15,530 bases of DNA from Deltaproteobacteria bacterium RIFCSPHIGHO2_02_FULL_40_28 (GTDB lineage Bacteria; UBA10199; 2-12-FULL-40-28), in NCBI GenBank assembly GCA_001798135.1, contig MGRJ01000026.1:49719-65248 (forward strand), written 5' to 3'. Below, piece by piece: positions 14,165 through 15,530 of this stretch (positions within the stretch are counted from its first letter, which is position 1; each line of letters starts with the position of its first letter). Both the position numbers and the translations under genes were made by a program. Under the pieces are notes generated by a model. It saw nothing but the letters and a program-made list of their open reading frames with translations, was not told the DNA's origin and ran no database searches.

Positions 14165-14395
14165 ATGGAACCAACACGAACAGGCAAAGCAACAATAGTA
14201 GATCTTTTGGACCGGGTCTTGGACAAGGGGCTTATCCTCAATGCGGATCTGGTCATCTCTCTGGCCGGCATTCCACTCATTGGTGTTTCACTTCGCACCG
14301 CCATTGCCGGTGTGGAAACAATGCAAAAATATGGCATGATGAAAGAGCTACTTCCCGTGCCCCTCCCTTCCCCAAGTGAACCAACCATAACATGA
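14165..14395 (+). CDS. gvpM: Gas vesicle GvpA-family minor protein, GvpM/GvpS type
   Basis: The 76-residue GvpA paralog has IVDLLDRVLDKGLILNADLV (11-30), then IPLIGVSLRTAIAGVETMQK (36-55) and YGMMKELL. The 'IPLIG.SLR.AIAG...TM..YG' pattern and the start MEPT fit GvpM (GvpS in Bacillus naming), not GvpA or GvpJ. GvpM is a minor, aggregation-prone shell protein needed at nucleation; in haloarchaea GvpF, GvpG, GvpH and GvpL contact it. It begins 2 nt after the fourth gvpF/L stop, lacks a ribosome site of its own, and is probably translated by re-initiation. It is the last gene of the operon. Confidence 0.92.
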   Translation: MEPTRTGKATIVDLLDRVLDKGLILNADLVISLAGIPLIGVSLRTAIAGVETMQKYGMMKELLPVPLPSPSEPTIT

Positions 14396-14839
14396 GAGCT
14401 GGAAAAAATGGATAATGGAAAATCGAAAATGGAGGACGCCTTTTCTGGCGAAAAGGCGTTGCGCACTGAAAGGGCCTAAATGTTTAGGATTGCTTGTTCC
14501 TGACAGCAGAGCCAACCCCTGTTGCCCCTAGAAGGAGGCCTGTAGGGAGTAGTCTTCCCTGCAATTCGAGCCATCGCCGGCGTGAGTCATCCAGGCATCA
14601 GCCGAATTAATATTGCCGTCAGGCCTCTTTACAATCTTGATCAGGACGCATGCAGGATCATGACGAACACAGATCACGGTGAAAAAAAACCCAAAATACA
14701 CGATATTGTTCTGCAGAATCTGTTTGGTGCGCCCGGCGTCTCACTGTGCGAACATTTTAAAACAAATAGTTTGCGAGCCAATTTGGGTTAAAATTAATAT
14801 AAACATTTAAAAATTACCTTTTTTATACTTTCAAAACCA
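14396..14839. other. Intergenic stretch after the gvp operon
   Basis: There is no convincing gene here. A GTG-started frame at 14582-14791 gives 69 residues that match no family I know and lacks a good ribosome site; the frame upstream is broken by a TAG. The only structure I can support is the hairpin at 14436-14459. The segment from 14760 to 14839 is AT-rich and would form the 3' side of the minus-strand gene that ends at 14840. No tRNA or known riboswitch pattern is evident. Confidence 0.5.
14436..14459 (+). terminator. Hairpin after gvpM, possible operon end
   Basis: ACGCCTTTTC (14436-14445) and GAAAAGGCGT (14450-14459) form a perfect 10-bp stem around the loop TGGC, 40 nt after the gvpM stop. 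Only one T follows, so it lacks the U-tract of a classic intrinsic terminator. It may act as a 3'-end stabiliser or weak terminator. Confidence 0.5.
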
Positions 14840-15433
14840 TCATTGCATCTTATCTCTCTCCTGCGTGTGGCAATCGGATGATTTTATCTTGGTTTTTGCC
14901 TTATGTGCGTAAATAAGATGTAATTGGCATTGTGCCTTGGCGAGCCACTCAAGGCATTTAGGAGAAAGTGCTTCCAAACGTCTTTCTTTATCCAAAAAAA
15001 TGGAGTTTATAGGATGGCCATCGATCAGGCTTGAATATATTGCATTTCTCTCATGAAGTAACGAATTATAAGAATTAAAACATTGATTTGTAAAATTTAG
15101 TGAAATGACAACGTTTGTGTCTTCCACATACTTTATAATATTATTTAAATCAAAACTTGGTAATTGATCAATTGTGTCTAGAGAAAGGATGCCAGTTTGT
15201 AAATTGCTCCGGTTTGTTTGAATATTTTTAATATTTTCCTCAATTGTGCTTTTTGCATAAGGCAAACTCAATTTTAGATTAAGCACGAATTGATCTTTCT
15301 GATTATGAAACTCGATATAGTAGCTAAAATAAAAGACGATCAGTGCAACAGTTGCCGGAAAAAAAGCATGTTCCAAAAACCAAACTAAACGTTTTTTATA
15401 ACTTCCTTTATTCGGATTAACTTTTTCGCCCAT
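14840..15433 (-). CDS. Hypothetical protein with one N-terminal membrane segment
   Basis: I do not recognise a family for this 197-residue protein. A short basic start (MGEKVNPNKGSYKKR) is followed by one strong membrane segment (about 20-41, containing FFPATVALIVFYFSYYI) and then a 155-residue soluble part that should face the periplasm or outside, by the positive-inside rule. This part is Asn/Ser-rich with helical stretches and several Cys (near residues 119, 155, 165 and 189). Base composition is more AT-rich than in the gvp genes, which suggests a different history. The ribosome site AAGGAGAG lies just before the ATG, and an IS3-type end begins about 10 bp upstream, so the native promoter is separated or lost. 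There is no sign of a link to gas vesicles; it is convergent with the operon. Confidence 0.75.
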   Translation of the reverse strand: MGEKVNPNKGSYKKRLVWFLEHAFFPATVALIVFYFSYYIEFHNQKDQFVLNLKLSLPYAKSTIEENIKNIQTNRSNLQTGILSLDTIDQLPSFDLNNIIKYVEDTNVVISLNFTNQCFNSYNSLLHERNAIYSSLIDGHPINSIFLDKERRLEALSPKCLEWLAKAQCQLHLIYAHKAKTKIKSSDCHTQERDKMQ

Positions 15434-15442
15434 GACTCTCCT

Positions 15443-15469
15443 TGATCTTCCCCCGAAAAAGTGGACACC
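15443..15469. repeat. Terminal inverted repeat of the IS3-family element
   Basis: This 27-bp end begins with the IS3-typical TG and contains the GTGGACAC block. Its partner is outside the window. Target-site duplication cannot be checked from one end. Confidence 0.75.
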
Positions 15470-15473
15470 AAAA

Positions 15474-15530
15474 TTAAGCGGCGAGAGCCGTTAATTGTTG
15501 ATGAGAACTTTCATACTCCACCGGGGTTTT
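15474..15530 (-). CDS. IS3-family transposase, C-terminal end (partial)
   Basis: Only the last 18 codons and the TAA stop (15476-15474) are visible: KTPVEYESSHQQLTALAA. The 'TPVEYE' ending is characteristic of the OrfB/OrfAB integrase-type (DDE) transposase of IS3 elements, where it follows the catalytic core. It lies directly inside the terminal repeat, the usual IS3 layout. The catalytic residues and any frameshift site are beyond the edge. Confidence 0.78.
   Translation of the reverse strand, partial: KTPVEYESSHQQLTALAA

Larger units (their letters stand above)
15443..15530 (-). mobile_element. IS3-family insertion sequence end (partial)
   Basis: From 15443 the sequence starts with TGATCTTCCCCCGAAAAAGT and continues GGACACC, very like the IS3 terminal inverted repeat, which begins TGATCTTACCC...AGTGGACAC. 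Four bases after this lies the C-terminal end of an IS3-type transposase on the minus strand. The rest of the element lies beyond the right edge. The outer boundary at 15443 rests on the TG that starts IS3 ends. Confidence 0.82.

Noticed and set aside
4436-14395. A CRISPR array or tandem DNA repeats in the operon
   Set aside because: No evenly spaced direct repeats were found; the similarities seen are protein-level paralogies and two short hairpins.
14436-14460. Classic intrinsic terminator after gvpM
   Set aside because: The stem is perfect but only one T follows, so I list it as a hairpin with possible terminator function and moderate confidence.
14582-14791. 69-residue GTG-started frame
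   Set aside because: It lacks a good ribosome site and any recognisable family; the upstream frame is interrupted by TAG. Probably chance.

Overview
The window carries a bacterial gas vesicle (gvp) gene cluster: 17 same-strand genes from about 4082 to 14395, packed tightly and often overlapping. A two-component regulatory pair lies upstream, an inverted AbiE-type (type IV) toxin-antitoxin-like pair sits between regulator and operon, and a one-TM hypothetical gene plus the end of an IS3-family element lie downstream. Strong AGGAGG-type ribosome sites, a sigma-54 NtrC-type regulator and a PAS histidine kinase with a Cys-rich CYxxxHG...CxxC motif fit a Gram-negative bacterium, possibly of the deltaproteobacterial, Nitrospirota or candidate-phylum type. 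No rRNA or tRNA is present to settle this. The first 16 bases are a poly-G run that looks like a sequencing or contig-end artefact.

Layout. (1) 2-2345: 3' part of a PAS histidine kinase and a full NtrC-family response regulator, overlapping. (2) 2326-3746, minus strand: AbiEi-like antitoxin and AbiEii-like nucleotidyltransferase toxin, with a candidate sigma-70 promoter. (3) 3747-4081: AT-rich control region with a well-formed -24/-12 sigma-54 promoter, a palindrome at a plausible enhancer distance, a 13-A tract and a 5'-UTR hairpin. (4) 4082-14395: gvpA, two coiled-coil proteins that may act like GvpC, gvpN, a small coiled-coil protein, gvpH (Hsp20-like), a CDC48/p97-type double AAA+ ATPase, a GvpF/L protein fused to a J domain, two more gvpF/L genes, gvpG, gvpO, gvpJ, a 61-codon small gene, gvpK, a fourth gvpF/L gene and gvpM. 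(5) 14396-14839: a noncoding stretch with a perfect 10-bp-stem hairpin. (6) 14840-15433, minus strand: one-TM hypothetical protein, with an IS3-family terminus about 10 bp upstream of its start codon.

Working model. The kinase and sigma-54 activator probably switch on the gvpA promoter. GvpA is the main shell protein and GvpJ and GvpM are minor GvpA-family paralogs. GvpN, O, K, G and the four GvpF/L proteins serve nucleation and assembly. The most unusual part is the set of protein-quality-control modules in one operon: an Hsp20-like GvpH, a CDC48-type unfoldase and a J domain attached to an assembly protein. This suggests a dedicated chaperone route for the aggregation-prone shell proteins, with a host Hsp70 recruited through the J domain. 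The two paralogous coiled-coil proteins directly after gvpA are the best candidates for shell-strengthening or tethering factors.
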